NCBI GenBank assembly: GCA_023053575.1
Contig: JAKZAP010000009.1
Coordinates: 13,249,869 to 13,313,868, forward strand
Length of the DNA stretch: 64,000 nt
Origin: Branchinecta lynchi
Taxonomy: Eukaryota; Arthropoda; Branchiopoda; Anostraca; Branchinectidae
Direction of reading: 5' to 3'
The notes beneath the pieces are model-generated. The model made no database searches. It was not told where the DNA came from and saw only the letters and a list, made by a program, of their open reading frames with translations. This document shows positions 1 to 12,100 of the stretch, in pieces. The translations under genes were made by a program, and so were the position numbers. Numbering within the stretch: the stretch's first letter is position 1; the number at the start of each line of letters is the position of its first letter.

Positions 1-692
1 CCGGAAAGTTTGTTAAAAGTTAAAGTTTTATTTGAAGTTGATTAGATGTTTAATTTAGGGATAAGAAGACATGCTGAACATGATGATGAAACACATTTGT
101 TCGCCGGACAAGCAGTTAGCCCGGAATCCGGCCAAAACCGGAAAGTCTGTTAAAAGTAAAAGTGTTATTTGAAGTTGATTAGATGTTCGATTTAGGGGTA
201 GAAAGCCATGCTGAACACAGTGGTGAAAACTATTTTCTCGTCGAACAAGTAGTTCATCCGAAATCCGGCCAAAACCGGAAAGTTTGTTAAAAGTAAAAGT
301 TTTATTTGAAGTTGATTAGACGTTCGATTTAGAGGTAAGAAGACATGCTGAACACGATGGTGAAAACCATGTTTGTGCCGGACAAGTAGTTGGCCCGGAA
401 TCCGGCCAAAACCGGAAAGTTTGTTAAAAGTATTCGGCCGAAACCGAGAAATTGACAGAAGTGGCAGGAAGTCTTCGTCAAAACAGAGATGACTTATAGG
501 GGTAAACGCACATGCTGATTCAATACCTGAACTGATTCAATCAGATGATTAATCTGTTTTTTGAATTTTAATAGTAAAAATGTTCAAGGAGTCTGGCGAA
601 GACTGGATCTGGCGAAGACGAGACCCAATTGTCTGGATCCAATATTGAATTTTTGGGATCCCACCGAAACCTTTGGTCTTGTTAGCTATTAT
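1..692. repeat. GGGATCCC element, copy 1 (partial), 137-bp tandem array
   Basis: The phrase GCCAAAACCGGAAAG recurs at 131, 268 and 405, an exact 137-bp period. The array is followed by a terminal block (TCTGGCGAAGACTGGATCTG...) and the end GGGATCCCACCGAAACCTTT around 660-690. The other end lies before base 1. Confidence 0.8.
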
Positions 693-743
693 GCCAAAGA
701 AAACAAAATCGAGCGCAGCAGGCAAAAATTTTCGAAATCCATT

Positions 744-1912
744 TTTTGGGGGGATCTCAAAACATAAGTGGAGGGATACCTATGACATCGCAAAAGTTGT
801 CCGACCGTTCGTCTGTGCGCGCTATAACTCTCGAAGGAAATGAGATATTTTGATGAAACTTGATGTGAGCACTCTTTGGGTCAAGAGTAAGGTCGAGTTC
901 GTAGATGGGCTCTGTAGCTCTAGGTTTAGGGTGGGGGAGGGGGTTTAAATTAAGGGGCAAATGAAATATTTTTAAACAGATGATGTGATAGTGCATTATG
1001 GGGTAAGAAGACATGCTGAACACGGTGGTGAAAACCATTTTGTCATCGGACAAGTAGTTCGCTCGGAATCCGGCCAAAACCGGAAAAGTTAAAAGTAAAA
1101 GTTATATCTGAAGCTGATTAGATATGCTGAACACGATGGTGAAAACCATTTTTTCGCAGGACAAGTAGTTAGCCCAGAATCCGGCCAAAACCGGAAAGTC
1201 TTGTAAAAGTAAGTTTTATTTGAAGTTGATTAGATGTTCGATTTAGGGTAAGAAGACATGCTGAACACGACGGTGAAAACCATTTTTCTCGCCGGACAAG
1301 TAGTTAGCCCGGAATCCGACCAAAACCGGAAAGTCTTTTAAAAGTAAAAGTTTATTTGAAGTTGATTAGATGTTCGATTTAACAGTAGAAAGACATGCTG
1401 AAAACGATGGTGAAAACGATTTTCTCGCAGGGCAAGAAGTTCGCCCGAAATTCGGCCAAAACCGGAAAGTTTGTTAAAAGTATAAGTTTTATCTGAAGTT
1501 GATTAGATGTTCGATTTAGGGGTAAGAAGACATGCTGAACACTTATTTGAAAAGTATCTTCTACCCGGACAACTTGTTCGCCCGGAATCAGGCCGAAACC
1601 GGAAAAATTTTTAAAATCGAAAGTTTTATTTGAAGTTGATTAGATGACATATTTAGGGGTAAGAAGACACGCTGAATCTGTATATTACAATCTTTTTTTT
1701 ACTTGTTCGGAATCCGATTGAAACCGGATTTTTTTTATAAGAAGTTGTACTTGAAGTTGATTAGATGTTCTTTATACGGATAAGGAGATACGCTGAACTC
1801 GCTTCTGATCTTTCTTTTTTTTTTCTGGATAAGTATGGTAGTTCGTTCGCAATTGTCTGGATCAAGTATTAGATTTTTGGGATCCCATCGAAACCTTTGG
1901 TCTTGTTTCTCC
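744..1912. mobile_element. GGGATCCC element, copy 2, with 137-bp tandem array
   Basis: Begins with a GGATCTCAAAACATAAGTGG block, then a CTCGAAGG..GATGAAACTTG module, a GGGTGGGGGAGGGGG tract, then tandem units (phrase positions 1073, 1184, 1318, 1455, 1592; spacings 111-137) and the end block GGGATCCCATCGAAACCTTT near 1880-1912. No coding capacity. Confidence 0.75.
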
Positions 1913-1978
1913 TGGAAGCTAAAATTTACCTGATGCTCTTACAGTCTGTATCATTTACCATGGATTAAATACAAGACC

Positions 1979-2272
1979 CAGGGGCGTCACGACTGAGGGT
2001 GGACGCCCCCCCCCCCCCCCAATGCTGTCGGCCAGTCGGTAAAAAATAACCGAGTCGGCCGCGATTTTTCGTCAAAACAGTTGATGCAGTCGGTTTTTCT
2101 GAAAATTGGTGGATTTTTCGTCAAAATAATCGGTTTTTCTGAAAATCAGTTTATTTTTTTTCAAGAATGTCATTTATCTTGTTGAAAATAGTCGTTTTTC
2201 CTGCAGAAAAAGTCCAGCCAGTCGGTAAATGCCTCGTCCCCCCCCCAAACATTTTAGCTAGTAACGCCTCTG
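1979..2272. mobile_element. hAT-like MITE (CAGGGGCG ends), copy 1
   Basis: Ends CAGGGGCGTCACGACTG and AGTAACGCCTCTG with an internal C tract and GTCGG/TTTTTCTGAAAAT short repeats. It matches the better-preserved copy at 50669-51011. Flanks ATACAAGACC and AGTCAAGACC look like a diverged duplication. Confidence 0.65.
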
Positions 2273-3180
2273 AGTCAAGACCCTAAGAAGTTCCAGAAAC
2301 CGGATGGAGCGACGTTCCGGCAGCAGCAGCTACTGTAGTCTAGCCAATACTACTTATGATATCATAAAGTGAGTGCCGCAGCCAGATTCCTCCCAGATTT
2401 AACTATTTCCATCCAGATTCTAGCTTCGGTGATGAGTTCCAGCCTCCAAGCCATGCTCGACAAAAGAATAATTAAGAATATACAACAGTTCGGAACAATC
2501 AGGAGAAAATTAGGTAGAACATCGAACTATCAGTAGAAAATCAGTAGATCAGGAGACGCAAAAATAAATCAGTAGGAGACCTCCAAAAAACGTAGATCTC
2601 CTGATAAATCAGGAGAAGTGGAAGCACTGATTTCATCGTCCTAGTAAACCTATTATTTAGGGAAATTCCAAACTCGTGGATGCAATAGAATTCGGTCAGA
2701 CTCCCCCACAGTTCGCAAACCTGATTCGGTTATGTGAACCTCGATGCTTCCACTCCAGAATTTTGAAAAAACGCAGACATAGTTAAAAAACCAGGAGATT
2801 TATAAGAAGAAGTTGTAGAAATGAGAAGTTTATAAGGAGACGTTAGGCTAAGTTCCCACTGCCTAGTTGTTTTTTGATGGCCAGATTTAAAATCTGGCCA
2901 GTTTTAAAAGCTGCCTTTATTTTTTGGTTCTCACTGCATAATCTGGCGAGAACAACAAGAACTGCAGATTCTGCCAGGATAGAGTTTAATCTTGAAGTCG
3001 GTCATGGATGACACTGAAGCCTTACTACTGTTGTGTTTACTTCGAAAAAGAAAGAGTAAAAATGCAGCGACTTGAGTTTATCTTTTTTTTATTTTCTTTT
3101 TAAAAGCTTGGTAGTTCTTCGTTTAAAATACCGAGCCCTGCATGTAAAAGTCCAATCTCTGCAAGAGCTAGGTATGAGTT
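2273..3180. other. No gene seen
   Basis: Stop-rich in all frames. Contains a short ATCAGGAGA / AGTAGAAAATCAGTAG tract (2500-2610) and a local inverted repeat CTGGCCAG..AAATCTGGCC near 2878-2900. Nothing else recognised. Confidence 0.4.
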
Positions 3181-3183
3181 TTT

Positions 3184-4012
3184 TTGCGGATCCCAAAACG
3201 TAAGTGAAGGGATACCTATGACATCGTAAAAGTTGTCCGTCTGTACGTCCGTCCGTCTGTTAGCACGATAACCCTCGAAGGGAAAGAGATATTTTGATGA
3301 AACTTGGTGTGAGGACTCTTTGTGCCAAGGGTAAAGTCAAGTTCGTAGAGTCAAGTTCGTAAAGTCAAGTTCGTAGCCCTACATTTAGGGTTGGGGGAGA
3401 GGGTGAAATTAAGAGGCAAAAAAAATATTTTTAAATAGCTAAGTGATAGTCGATTATGGGGTAAGAAGACATGCTGAACACAAATATGCAAAACATTTTC
3501 CCGTCCAGGAAAATGTAGAAGACATACTGAACACGATGGTAAAAACCATTTTCTCCCCAGACGAGTAGTTTGTCCGGAATGCGGCAAAAACCGGAAAGTT
3601 GGTTAAAAGTAAAAGTTTGACTGAAGTTGATTAAATGTTCGATTCAGGGGCACTTGTGTGAAAAGCATTTTCTACTAATTCGCCCGGAATCCGGTTGTAA
3701 CCGGTTTTCTTTTTAGAAGCTATAGTTTTATTTGAAACTGATTAAATGTTCTTTATAGGGATAAGCTAGAGATACCGTATGCTGAATTCGATTTTGAATT
3801 TTCTTTTTTTGCTGAAGTAAAATTTGGCAGAAGTAAGCAGGAAGTTTCGGTCAGTATCGTCAAAATATATTTGGCTTATAAAGGTACTTCTGAACTTGGT
3901 TGTTTCTAATGATTAACCTGGCGAAGACTGGATCTGGCGAAGACAAGACCCAGTGGTCTGGATCAAATATTATATTTTGGGGATCCCGTCGAAACCTTAG
4001 GTCTTGTTTTTT
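3184..4012. mobile_element. GGGATCCC element, copy 3 (short array)
   Basis: Starts GCGGATCCCAAAACGTAAGT, has the CTCGAAGGG..GATGAAACTTGGTG module, two or three degraded 137-bp units, and ends GGGGATCCCGTCGAAACC near 3975-4012. Confidence 0.72.
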
Positions 4013-4734
4013 TCGCAGATCTTTGTAGTCCGCCCTGGATGAATCCCAGAGCCAAAGGTAGCTCATAGAACTGTTAACTAGCAGTTCAACGTCGCTATCG
4101 CTCCACTTCCAGTCATCTTCAATATTTCCACAATTATTTATCTTTGACAAATCTTTTCTTACTAAAAAAGCCGGCGATTTGAAGAAAGCGTTTTTTGCTG
4201 GCCAGTAAATATCAAACTCAGTTTGATCAGAAAATCTGGGCAGCAAAACGAAAAATCGGGAAAAAAGCTGCAAAAAAAAAAAAATGGCCATCAACTGGGC
4301 AGTGGGAACAGCAAACTGGACAGTTGAATTAGCTTCAGAAGGAAATTTGTATTTATGGTTTATATGTCAAAGAGGGGAATATTCAAAGTATAGGTGTAGC
4401 GTGCAGAGGTGATTATGATTCACTCAAAGATTCAGCGGGGAAAACAAATGACGATTACGATTCGATTCACAATTATTAATAACATCCTGAACTGACTCTT
4501 GATTCAGCGAATAACGGTTATTCATGCACAACCCCTGGCGAGGGCGACCTTATAGTTTCACAACGAAGTTGCCATCAGGTGCTGGTCTCGGTGATGGTGA
4601 AAGATTTATCCTATAATACTTCGACTTTTGTTTTCCACCGGCACGGTAATTGACGAAATGCAGAGGCAGCTGCATTTGGTGAGCAATGAGAAAGAATATT
4701 TGACGGTGCAAAACGAATAAGTCAGTTACATTTA

Positions 4735-4975
4735 TTAGAGCTATATTTCGGCCCTTCTTGGCAAGCTTCCTCTTCAGGCTCAAGCCGCTCAAGCTCGACA
4801 ATGGACATTCATTTTTCAGAATTTTCCGTTTTCCAGGAAGTCGATTTTCCAGCTTGTGCCTGAAGAGGACCCTTGCCAAGAAGGGTTGAAATATGACTGA
4901 CTTTATTCCTTTTGCATCGTCAGCTTCAAATCAGCATGGTTCGCAGTCAGCTTGGGCTGAAGGAATATCAATAAC
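4735..4975. repeat. Foldback-type repeat, diverged copy
   Basis: ATATTTCGGCCCTTCTTGG near 4744 is mirrored by CCTTGCCAAGAAGGGTTGAA near 4871, flanking a short insert, and is followed by the family's CAGCTTGGGCTGAAGG end. Same family as 17955-18213 and 58115-58290. A 109-codon open frame here is not supported. Confidence 0.5.
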
Positions 4976-5149
4976 GAGAAAGAAACTACTTTCGAGCTAT
5001 CCATTTGCCAGAAACTTAGGAGCAAAGATTAATCCAGTTTGATTTTATATATCACTATATTAATCAAATCCAATGCTCGATCCAATGTTCCCAGTATTAT
5101 GGTACCTTATTCCCTAATTGCTTGTTTCGAGACTCGAGACAGGAAAACA

Positions 5150-8140
5150 AACTACCAATTGTAAGAGTACTACAGGCAAATGGAGGTTTGACCAGAAACA
5201 AATTGCAACAGAAATGATTTTACACGATCTTGTAGAGAAAAAAAAGGTGAATAACATATCCAAAGTTGCATATCCTAGCTCGACGCAAAATAAGCGTTTT
5301 TTGACTTTTAATACCATTTTTTGCGTATTTAGAAAGAAATATAAAATTTTCGTGGTTGTCCGTTATTCTTGAACTGAAGTACGATTCTAATGCAAAATGA
5401 CGAGGTGAAACCGAAAATGAAGTCGGATTTGGCGTAGGCTATAAAGCACCCGAAAAAAGTTACCGTAATTTTTTCAACCTATTATGCAAAAAAGTACAAA
5501 TTTTCGTACTGGTCCGATTTTCTTGAACGAAAGTGAGATCCTGACATAGAATCCCCAGCTGAGACCGAAAATGGAATCAAAATGGGTTTCTGGTGTACGA
5601 GAAAGAAGTTTCATAACCATCAACATAATCTACCAATTTTGGTAAAACAAGAAAATTATTAAGAAAAGTCAATTACGAACTGAACTGGTGTTCAATTTCA
5701 ATGTTCGAAATCGTGCTGAACGCCCTTCGTACACCTTATAAATTGTTTTCAAAAGAGATAAACAAATTGCAACAAGTGCTGACTAGTTGTTCACAGCTTC
5801 GTCCTTTGGAATGGACTAGGCTACCGACTAAGCTTTTGGGTTTTCTGCATCATAGTATGGTAGTTGTTAATTTTGTAGGGTTGGAACACATTATACCCCC
5901 CTTGCAGGTTCTGGATGCTGGAGTAGAAACTAAATCGTTTTTTAAGGCGGTTACATCTCTCTGAATTTACTACTGCAGTCGACACGAGCACTTAACGATT
6001 TTTAAGAGCATGCGCGGAGCTTGTGGAAGGTCATTTGCTAACGGGTACAAGAAGTCATCTTGATTCTTCCATCCCCATTTCCTCTGTTTTCAACTGAGGA
6101 TCAAGCTCCCCGGTTCATACCTAAACTTGATAAAAAACAAAAACAAAAAACACAACAAAACTTGGTATAACTGTGCTATTTTGCTACATCAACCGTTGGT
6201 GGTGACTGTTCTTGGTGAACAAACGACCTTGTCGTTGTCCCTTTTTTTCGAAGAGCTTATTCAGGTCGCCTCTTTTCGACGCAGCATAGATCACGTCTTC
6301 ACCAGAAGTCTTGACTTCCAATGGTCTAGATCGTTCACTTTTTATGAAGTTTCGCAGTATCGAATCATCTCGAAATACTGGACTCACGACTTTGACATCC
6401 GATGCTGGAGCAGTCCTGATCAATTCCTGTATTTTTTCTAAGGAATGGTTACCGAATCAGCGAAATCTACTTCGTGTAGAAGCTTTCAAGTTCCATGATT
6501 TCTTCAGATTGTAGTCTTGTCAATCAGTACATGACCACGTAGGCTATGGTTCTGGCGATCGCTTTTCCGCTGAGAGGTTAGGTACATCTCCGAGTCGGGA
6601 CATCTCCAAGTCCTAAATCTTCCAGGATGTAGCCAAATGCTCCGAAAAGCTCATCGTGGTACGGAATACTCCAAGTTTCACGACGAACTCTGAAAGCTCA
6701 CTTCCTGTTGAAGCTGCTTCAACCATTTTCGTGACTGTCCACCACAGGGGTTGGTCAAAGGGTACATCGAGAGTAAATGCATGTCGGCTCGCCTAGTCTG
6801 AGACAAAAAACATAACCGAGTAAATACATGTGTCGTCAATAGCTGGAAGATCAATCAATGAGAGGAAAAGAGTAAACTACTTCCCCGGGTGATTCCCGAT
6901 CATAAGTGATTGCTGTGTTCAATTCCACCAGGCTTGGGTATCAGAAGGAAAGCCAGAGGACGTCGAGACTAGAGTAAAGAGTCGATGACTTGTTGAAATT
7001 ATCCAAGACTTTCGGATCGAAGGATTTCGGATCGCGGGACATCGAATCATCTGATTTAAGGTGTACAATGCGTAAACAAATAAAAAAAAAAAAATCATGT
7101 CATAGGCAGTGGATTAATCATGGGAAGACGTTGCTCGCATAAGTTTATTAGATTCCAATATGGCAGAAATATGGAGTACACCTCAGTGCAGGGTAGATAG
7201 GTCTCAGGGTAGATGGCGAAGATAAAATTATTATTACTTTGATTAATCAGAACTAATTTTCTATCCGACTGCATTGTCTTACTTGGGGTCTTCTTCTAAG
7301 GATACGTTATTCGGTCTTCAAGAAGGTTCTGCTATTAATGACGAGCTCAGGTACATATTTTTTTTATAACAATCTATCTTATCATTTTGATAGATAATAG
7401 ATGCTGAATAAACTATCTTTCTAAAAATAATAACGGTGCATGTTAACGATATAGAATCTTTTTTTCTGGTGCAAGATACACCAAATCTGAACTTATCGCA
7501 CTAAGAGCCGAAAAGAGCTTAATTTGCGTCGACTCAGGATCTGAAACCTTGGATATGTTGTTTGTTTTTGTAAAATAGAGCATTGAAAAGCATTTTGATT
7601 CGTACTTTACTTTTCTTAATAATTTTCTTGTTTTTACTATAGAAAAATCCTAAAGATCACATATTTATGGTTACGAAACTTCTTTCAGGTACAGTAGACA
7701 CCCAACTTGATTCCATTTTCGGTCTCAGCTCGGGATTCTATGTCAGGATCGCACTTTCGTTCAAGAAAATCGGACCAGTACGAAAATTTTTATTTTTTTT
7801 GCAAAATAAGTTCAAAACTTAACATTAACTTTTTGCTGGTGCTTTATACGCCAAATGACTTCATTTTCAGTTCCAGCTTGTCATTTTGCATTAGAATCGT
7901 ACTTCAGTTCAAGAATATCGGACAACCACGAAAATGTTATATTTTGTTTCGAAATACGTAAAAAAATGACACTAAAAGCCAAAAAACGCTTATTTTGCGT
8001 CGAGCCTGGATATGCAACTTTGGATATGTTCTTCGGGTTTTTTTTTCTCTACAAGATGGTGTAAAAACCATTTCTGTTGCAATTTGTTTCGGGTCAACCT
8101 CTTTTTGGAGCTCATTTTCCTGTATTATTTGACAAAAACA
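5150..8140. mobile_element. Putative element with long (about 500 bp) inverted arms
   Basis: Sequence 5150-5640 recurs in reverse complement at 7655-8140. Shared tracts include GAAACAAATTGCAAC, ATATCCAAAGTTGCATATCC, GCGTCGAGC..., CGTGGTTGTCCG and GAGACCGAAAATGG. The arms differ by substitutions and small indels. Between them lie the decayed ORF at 6184-6860 and AT-rich filler. Either a foldback-type transposon or two independent insertions. Confidence 0.5.
6184..6860 (-). pseudogene. Decayed ORF of an uncharacterised, probably repeat-borne protein family
   Basis: Conceptual reading of the minus strand with several stops and frameshifts gives LPAIDDTCIYSVMFFVSD, then FDQPLWWTVTKMVEAA, LSEFVVKLGVFRTTMSF, a degraded LRGHVLID, and finally IRTAPASDVKVVSPVFRDD. 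The order (P.I.DTCIYS / FDQPL / V.RLG.FH..MSF / RGH.LVD) recalls an uncharacterised protein family I have seen repeatedly in coral and other invertebrate gene models. The function is unknown. It lies between two inverted copies of a repeat about 500 bp long. Confidence 0.5.
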
Positions 8141-8225
8141 CCTTTTGACCGTGGTATCAGATAGCACGATAACTGCAAAAATGACTTTAGACCGTGGTAT
8201 CTGCAAAAACGCAACTATGGTTAGC

Positions 8226-8962
8226 GCGGTCTACTTCAAAAGTTGCCCCCGCTGGCCAAGATAACACCTGGCAGATAATAGTCGCGTTTTTTGCCAAAAG
8301 ATCTCTCCAAGTCCACTGTCCTTTCACCGCGCTGTCCTTTGACCGCTTTTGGTTTGAAAGGATTTCCAGCGCTGTTTTCCTGAGAAGATCGAACAAATCA
8401 CCTCCAGGCTGGCAAACTCGTCCCTTTGCAGGCCTGGGCAGAAAGGACTGGTCGCAAACGGCCAAATGAGAGGCGCGGTAATCGCTTGGTGCAACAACAG
8501 AAAAATGAAACAAGGCCTTGGAAGATCGGTGACAGAAAACGTGACTAGTGCCCAATCATATCGACTCAAGTCTTCGCCCCCCCCCCCCCCTCGATACACA
8601 CACAATCCCGGTCCCTGAATCGGATCTCTTTTAGTCATAGCCAAGGCACCTTGGGTCGGAGGTCTTAAGTTCGAGACCCCGGTAGTTCGAGACCCCGGTT
8701 GGATACTTCACTATGGCGGTACCCCACTGTACCGAACCGTAAAACAAGTGCCTGAAAACAACAGAGTATGCCGGAAATTTTTCCCGAAACCAAGTACTGC
8801 CTTTTGGCACTCCATTTAGTATCAGATATGTACAATTAGCATTTACTTGGTCAAGTATTCATTAATTATATATGTCTAGGTATTCACGCCAAACTAATAC
8901 ACGGAGAAATCCTTCCTCAACGACCCTCCGACAGCTGTCCCTCACGCTGTAAGTGTACTCAC
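8226..8962. other. No gene seen between MITE fragment and SIAE exon 7
   Basis: Overlapping open frames on both strands at 8190-8640 have no recognisable domain. A C homopolymer sits at 8580. The CGAGACCCCGGTAGTTCGAG stretch near 8670 resembles a B-box-like SINE sequence, but no A-box partner is visible. Confidence 0.35.
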
Positions 8963-9146
8963 GTGAAATCCAACGGTTCCTCTGGTGATGATGCCCTGAT
9001 CGTAGGTGATGACTACAGTGCTGCCATCTCTGACGGCGGAGGTAACTTCAGGACCTCTAAGTGGATACTCGGTCCGCCCATAGTAGTGATGCAACATAGC
9101 CCAGGAAAGTCGAGAGGCGAGAGTTTGTTTGTCTCGGGGGTGGATT
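8963..9146 (-). CDS. SIAE: SIAE exon 7 (HPRDK motif)
   Basis: Begins by completing Ser and continues IHPRDKQTLASRLSWA, the conserved segment thought to bear the catalytic His, then a beta-rich stretch ending GTVGFH before donor GTGAGT in phase 0. A TA-target MITE lies 32 nt upstream of its acceptor. Confidence 0.9.
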
Positions 9147-12100
9147 CTAGAAATTACAGATTACTGAACATGGTAATAGTTGCGTTTTTCCAGATACCAT
9201 GGTATCTGATACTACTGTTGCTTTGCGAAAATGACAATTGCCAAATTTGCGCTTTTAGAAGTCATCCCCCCTAAAAATTATATCCACTCATATCACAAGT
9301 GCCAAACTCCTTTCCCACCAATCTGACAAAAACCCAGGATCCTGTGTTGGCGATAATGAAAGTGAGATGAATTCTTCAGATACGACCATCAGCTACCACA
9401 ATGGGGACTGTGGTATCTGAATATCAGTTAACCAAGGTAACTGGCCAGATATCTCGGTAACTGCGAGAACTCCTTTTGACCGTGCTATTAGATACCACGG
9501 TAACTGCGAAAACGACTTTAGACCGCGGTATCAGATACCATGGTATCCGCAAAAACACAACTATAGGTGTGGTTTGGCAGTATTGTGGGAGTAACGAATT
9601 TCGCAATTAGTTAACGATCCAGCCATTTGGAAACAATTTTACCAAAATCTTCATTTCATTTCGCTGCTTCAAACTGACAACGATTAGGTCTAAAATGCTG
9701 CGTTTCCGGTTTTGCGCCATCCACTCTTTTGATGCATGTCCTTGCGCCTCGCCACTCTGACTTGAGTTAGCATGTCTTAACTTGACTCTATGGTAGGCGT
9801 GTGCATATTCTGGGAACATTTTACGACCCCCATATCTATCACCGGCTCTTTCCAGGCGGGTCCAGTCAGTTCGCACACACGTCAATTTACATAAAAGTCA
9901 GTTCGCCTGCAAAATCCGTCACTACGCCCATATTTTCTGACAGTTCACCCACGAAGATTTTCAGGTGCAGCGCAGTATCTTGAATCTCATAGACCTACAA
10001 CGCCGTAGTCCCTTTGGCTACCCTCTACCCCTGGTTTTAGCTAGAGTAATAAGATTCCTAGGTGACCGGCTTTATATTGCTTCTAACATAACAAAGGTTA
10101 TAACCCTCTGAGAGCTCGATTTTAGCCAACAGTCCCTGGCAAAGGCTCATTGACATTTGCACCAACGACGCAGTGTTACTGCGGTCTGCGGGTGCGGGAT
10201 AAACTAACGAAATGAAAAAAAAACTGACGAAAAACTGACAGAGATGCGCATTTACTAGGCTACCGAGCAATGTAAGCAAATAGTTACTATTAGTTACTAT
10301 TTCGAGAAGGTTGAAACTGCCACCGTAGTAACTTTTTACGAGGTTGGACCGAAAATTGTAATTAATAGTTTCTATTATCAGAAGGGTGGAACACGCTCAA
10401 TATCTCAATCACATGAAGACAAAACTGAACGAATGAATAGTCTAGGACAAGAATGCATGAACAAGAGGGAGGAATGGAAAGCCAAAACTAAGATGGGGAT
10501 CTGGGGAACAGAGTAAGGCAGTAACTTTACTTATACTAAAGGCTTGACTTTCCCAAACAAGCGAGCCATCACAGATTTTGTGATGCCCCTCCCACCCAGC
10601 CTCTAGAGGCGTAGTCTCGCCGTTCCCCGAGGACCGCAGGAGTCCCCGCGTTTTTTGTTTGTCCCTGGGACTCACTCCCCGTATTCTCGCGAGTCCCCGC
10701 GGACGAGGAATGCTCCAATTATCATCACCATTATCAAAAAGGACTCCCTTTCAGATTCAGAGAGGATTCAATTTTTGCTGAAGTGGAATTTCGTAAACTG
10801 CATACTTTTTTAGAACAAAATCCATTTTGGAAGCATTCCCTGTGTTCTCATTGTTTTCCGTACGCGGAGTCCGCGAGGAATGACTCCCTCTATTCTCGCC
10901 GTTCCCTTCAATTCCCCGAGGAGTCCTCGGGGAACGCCATACCAAAAACCCCATCGTCGTTATATATTTTCATAAAATGTTTTCTGCTTTCCAGCGCCAG
11001 TCTGCACGTCGGGCAAGAGAAAAGACCATTCCCTATCCTAACTTGACCTCGATATTTACGCCAAAATGCTGGAATGAGTGGTGGGATAGGACTGACCCAG
11101 ATGTACGAAAAAGTTGCATGTATTGATAGGTATATTGATAGGTAAAGAGTACTATAATTTAATGTGCCTCAGACTGGGCCAATCTTAAAGTTTAACTGAA
11201 AAGCGAACTTATTTTTGTATCAGTCAACTGAACACACTGCATCATTTGGATTCTGCTAAGGGATTTTTTTATTTTCCACTATCTGCTCCAGTAGTGATGT
11301 TCAGAATATCAAGAAACGAAACACAAATTCTACTATGACGCGGAGAATTCGAATCTAAACACAAACGCGGCTTTTCAGTGGCCAGTGGTGATCTTGGTGA
11401 ATACTACTTGGTGCCTGAACACAAATTTTTGAAGAAATTCCACTATATTAAAATCGATTATTCGTGAATAGCGGTGTAACGAAGCAACGCATTTTCATCG
11501 AGTATCCAAGCCTATTTAAGTGAAGAAGTATGGGTAACTATATTGTCTTATCTCACCCCTTTTGGTTAAACTTTAAGCAGTAGTATTCTGTAGCATAGTA
11601 GCTATAGTAGTCTTGCTACAGTAGCATCCAGTCTTGCTAACAGTAGCGTGCAGAAGAATGCAGTAACACAGTAGCCTTGACGTAGATGCATGTAGTAGCA
11701 TCAGTTCGTACTGCATGCTACTTTTCGCATAACTTCATATATTTTGAAATATTTTTTCATCGGATACTTACGATCCAGTTGGGGCTGCGTCATCCTCAGT
11801 GTCCAGACCTGTTCCCATGACAACGTTCGGCATTCTCTCATTTGGGACATAGCCGTATCCAGCGGTTTGCCTCCAACGCAGATCGCCATAGCCAAAATTT
11901 CCGGCGCCAGTTGTTGCCAGCTGAAAAATAGAAAAATTCATATAACGGTTTTTCGGACGATAGACTTTCTCGTAAATAATCGCCGGGAGAATAATTCGCA
12001 TCGAAACCAACGAAACAAGGTAAGCGTGGTAATCGATGAGTTGCAGTTAGTGGGGTTAGAGTATGAAATACGGGTTTTCAGGTTTAAGAACTGATGGAGC

